This document shows, in pieces, positions 11,796 to 12,919 of a DNA stretch of 12,919 nucleotides. How positions within the stretch are numbered: the stretch's first letter is position 1; each line of letters starts with the position of its first letter. The position numbers and the translations under genes were made by a program. The notes beneath the pieces were generated by a model. That model saw only the letters and a program-made list of their open reading frames with translations, had not been told where the DNA came from and made no database searches. The stretch covers positions 1 to 12,919 of the forward strand of contig JAIPCS010000092.1 in the NCBI GenBank assembly GCA_021738105.1. Direction: 5' to 3'. The DNA comes from Sulfuritalea sp. Its GTDB lineage: Bacteria > Pseudomonadota > Gammaproteobacteria > Burkholderiales > Rhodocyclaceae.

Positions 11796-11834
11796 AAAAA
11801 AGGGCTGAAAGCGGCAACGCTTTCAGCCCTTGTT
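11796..11834 (+). terminator. Perfect 14-bp hairpin between the FadL-like gene and the secreted-protein gene
   Basis: AAGGGCTGAAAGCG (11800-11813) and CGCTTTCAGCCCTT (11818-11831) pair perfectly around a GCAA loop, a stable GNRA tetraloop. Six A precede the stem core (11796-11801), and TT-G-TT follows the right arm. It lies 36 bases after the FadL-like stop. The A run makes it a good terminator for the minus strand too, but no minus-strand gene ends here. For the plus strand it is either a terminator with an interrupted T run or a stem that protects the upstream message. Confidence 0.75.
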
Positions 11835-11876
11835 GTTCCTAAATTTCAAAAGCACACTATTCCCCGGGGGAGAGAT

Positions 11877-12788
11877 ATGTCCAAAATCTGGAAAAGCCTG
11901 AGTCTGATGATTCTGGCGCTTAGCGCCACTGTTGTTTTTGCCCAAGATGCTTTACTGAAACCATTCGTCCTGGCTTCAAAAGGGGCCGGTGATTTGACGC
12001 AAAAAGTCGACGCTACCAAGGCCGCGCTGAGCAAAGCCGGATTCACCGTCGCCGGCAGCTATTCGCCTTACGCGAACACCACGGTTATCGGCGTGACGAA
12101 CGACGAATTGCGCAGCACGGCGGCGAAGTCGGAGCATGGTGGTTATGGTGCGGCGATGCGCGTGGCGGTGGTCAAGGTCAAGGATGCAGTCCAGGTCTCT
12201 TATACCAATCCACCTTACTGGGCCAATGCCTATCGCATGAGCGGCGAACTCAAGGATACGGCGGCTAAACTTCAGGCGGCTTTGGGTAAAGTCGAGGAGT
12301 ACGGTGCGGAGGGTTTGACGGCTGCCAAGTTGCGCAAGTATCACTACGCTTTCGGTATGGAATATTTCGACGAGGACAATACCTTCGTCAGCTACCCAAG
12401 TCACGAGGAAGCCGTGAAGGCCGTTGAGGCCGGTCTCGCAGCGGGCAAGCATGGCGTGACCAAGGTTTATCGCGTCGATGTTCCAGGCAAGAAGGAAGTG
12501 CTATTCGGCGTCGCGATGAAGGGAGCGGGCGACAGCAAAATGATGGATGACAGCTACCTCATGAGCGAAATCGACTTCAAGGATGTAAAGTCGGCTGCGC
12601 ACCTGCCATACGACATCCTGGTATCGGACAAAACGGTGTTTGCCCAATATGCGCGCTTTCGCATCGCAGTGAGCTTCCCGGATCTGTCGATGATGGGCGC
12701 CAACAGTTTCATGAACATCATGAAGTCGCCGGAAGCGATTCGCGAGGCTTTGTCGCTGACCGTCGGTGGCAAGAAGGACGCACGCTGA
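11877..12788 (+). CDS. Secreted protein of unknown function with DUF302-like features
   Basis: A 303-residue exported protein. Residues 1-22 form a signal peptide (MSKIWKSLSLM, hydrophobic core, VVFA) with cleavage expected after Ala22. The mature chain has no cysteine and no membrane segment, so it is probably soluble in the periplasm. The first half (about 28-125) has the general shape of a DUF302 domain: a helix ending AALSKAGFTVAGSY and, later, VQVSYTNPPYW at 105-115. The second half (about 150-295) has VLFGVAMKGAGD, AHLPYDILVSD and RFRIAVSFPDLSMMGANSF, which could be a diverged second copy. The DUF302 link is remembered pattern similarity and weak; no function can be assigned. The start is ATG at 11877 with GGGGGAG at 11866-11872. 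The gene follows the FadL-like gene across a hairpin and ends in a strong terminator. Confidence 0.85.
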   Translation: MSKIWKSLSLMILALSATVVFAQDALLKPFVLASKGAGDLTQKVDATKAALSKAGFTVAGSYSPYANTTVIGVTNDELRSTAAKSEHGGYGAAMRVAVVKVKDAVQVSYTNPPYWANAYRMSGELKDTAAKLQAALGKVEEYGAEGLTAAKLRKYHYAFGMEYFDEDNTFVSYPSHEEAVKAVEAGLAAGKHGVTKVYRVDVPGKKEVLFGVAMKGAGDSKMMDDSYLMSEIDFKDVKSAAHLPYDILVSDKTVFAQYARFRIAVSFPDLSMMGANSFMNIMKSPEAIREALSLTVGGKKDAR

Positions 12789-12814
12789 TCAACGGATCGA
12801 GCAGCGTTGCCTAA

Positions 12815-12843
12815 AAAAGCCCCGGACGTGATCCGGGGTTTTT
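12815..12843. terminator. Bidirectional Rho-independent terminator
   Basis: CCCCGGA (12820-12826) pairs with TCCGGGG (12832-12838) around CGTGA. A G-T wobble and four A-T pairs extend the stem on the A-run and T-run flanks (six A at 12813-12818, five T at 12839-12843). The symmetric A and T tracts let it work on both strands. It ends the secreted-protein transcript and would also end the gene that appears to converge from the right edge. Confidence 0.9.
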
Positions 12844-12849
12844 GTTGGT

Positions 12850-12919
12850 TCAGTTCAATCGTGCGATCTGAAGCTTGAGTTTGTCGCCAAGAGCGACAAA
12901 GCCCTGGAGCCGCTCCCGC
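12850..12919 (-). CDS. 3' end of a probable convergent gene, cut by window edge
   Basis: Reading the minus strand from the right edge, one frame gives 22 codons and then TGA at 12852-12850. The peptide ends GDKLKLQIARLN and looks like an amphipathic helical C-terminus. It lies seven bases from the bidirectional terminator, as expected for two converging genes. The codon choice resembles the neighbouring genes. Too little is present to name a family, and a chance open frame of this length is possible. Confidence 0.45.
   Translation of the reverse strand, partial: RERLQGFVALGDKLKLQIARLN

Overview
The window looks like chromosome of a sulfur-oxidising betaproteobacterium (Sulfuritalea/Thiobacillus/Rhodocyclales-like). 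This rests on gene content: cytoplasmic sulfite oxidation by both known routes, TusA/DsrE2 sulfur carriers and Gram-negative envelope proteins. The taxonomic call is an inference; no rRNA or marker gene is present. I saw no tRNA, rRNA, CRISPR array, insertion sequence or phage gene.

Layout. (1) 1-1721, minus strand: qmoA and the 5' part of qmoB, the start of the Qmo electron-transfer complex that serves APS reductase. (2) 1722-2059: a 338-base divergent intergenic region. (3) 2060-3145, plus: a YnaI-like MscS-family channel ending in a hairpin terminator. (4) 4330-3211, minus: a tightly overlapping three-gene operon (unknown 138-aa protein, unknown 62-aa protein, MJ0936/YfcE-type metallophosphoesterase) with ATGA and GTGA junctions; the last junction lies inside a perfect 9-bp hairpin. 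(5) 4500-9131, plus: soeA-soeB-soeC, the molybdoenzyme, iron-sulfur and membrane-anchor subunits of cytoplasmic sulfite dehydrogenase. (6) 9246-10346, plus: tusA with a good sigma-70-type promoter of its own, then dsrE2, separated by a 258-base region rich in inverted repeats. (7) 10468-12788, plus: a FadL/OmpP1-type outer-membrane barrel and a secreted protein of unknown function, separated by a perfect 14-bp hairpin. (8) A bidirectional terminator, then the last codons of a probable convergent gene at the right edge.

How the genes fit together. TusA and DsrE2 carry protein-bound sulfane sulfur in the cytoplasm towards an oxidising system (Dsr or sHdr) that is not in this window. The sulfite produced can be oxidised directly by SoeABC, feeding electrons to quinone, or indirectly through APS reductase coupled to quinone by QmoABC. 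Having qmo and soe genes a few kilobases apart places parts of both branches side by side. The FadL-like porin and the secreted protein behind dsrE2 could form an envelope module for a hydrophobic or sulfur-bearing substrate; this is a hypothesis from position only and is the best candidate here for something undescribed.
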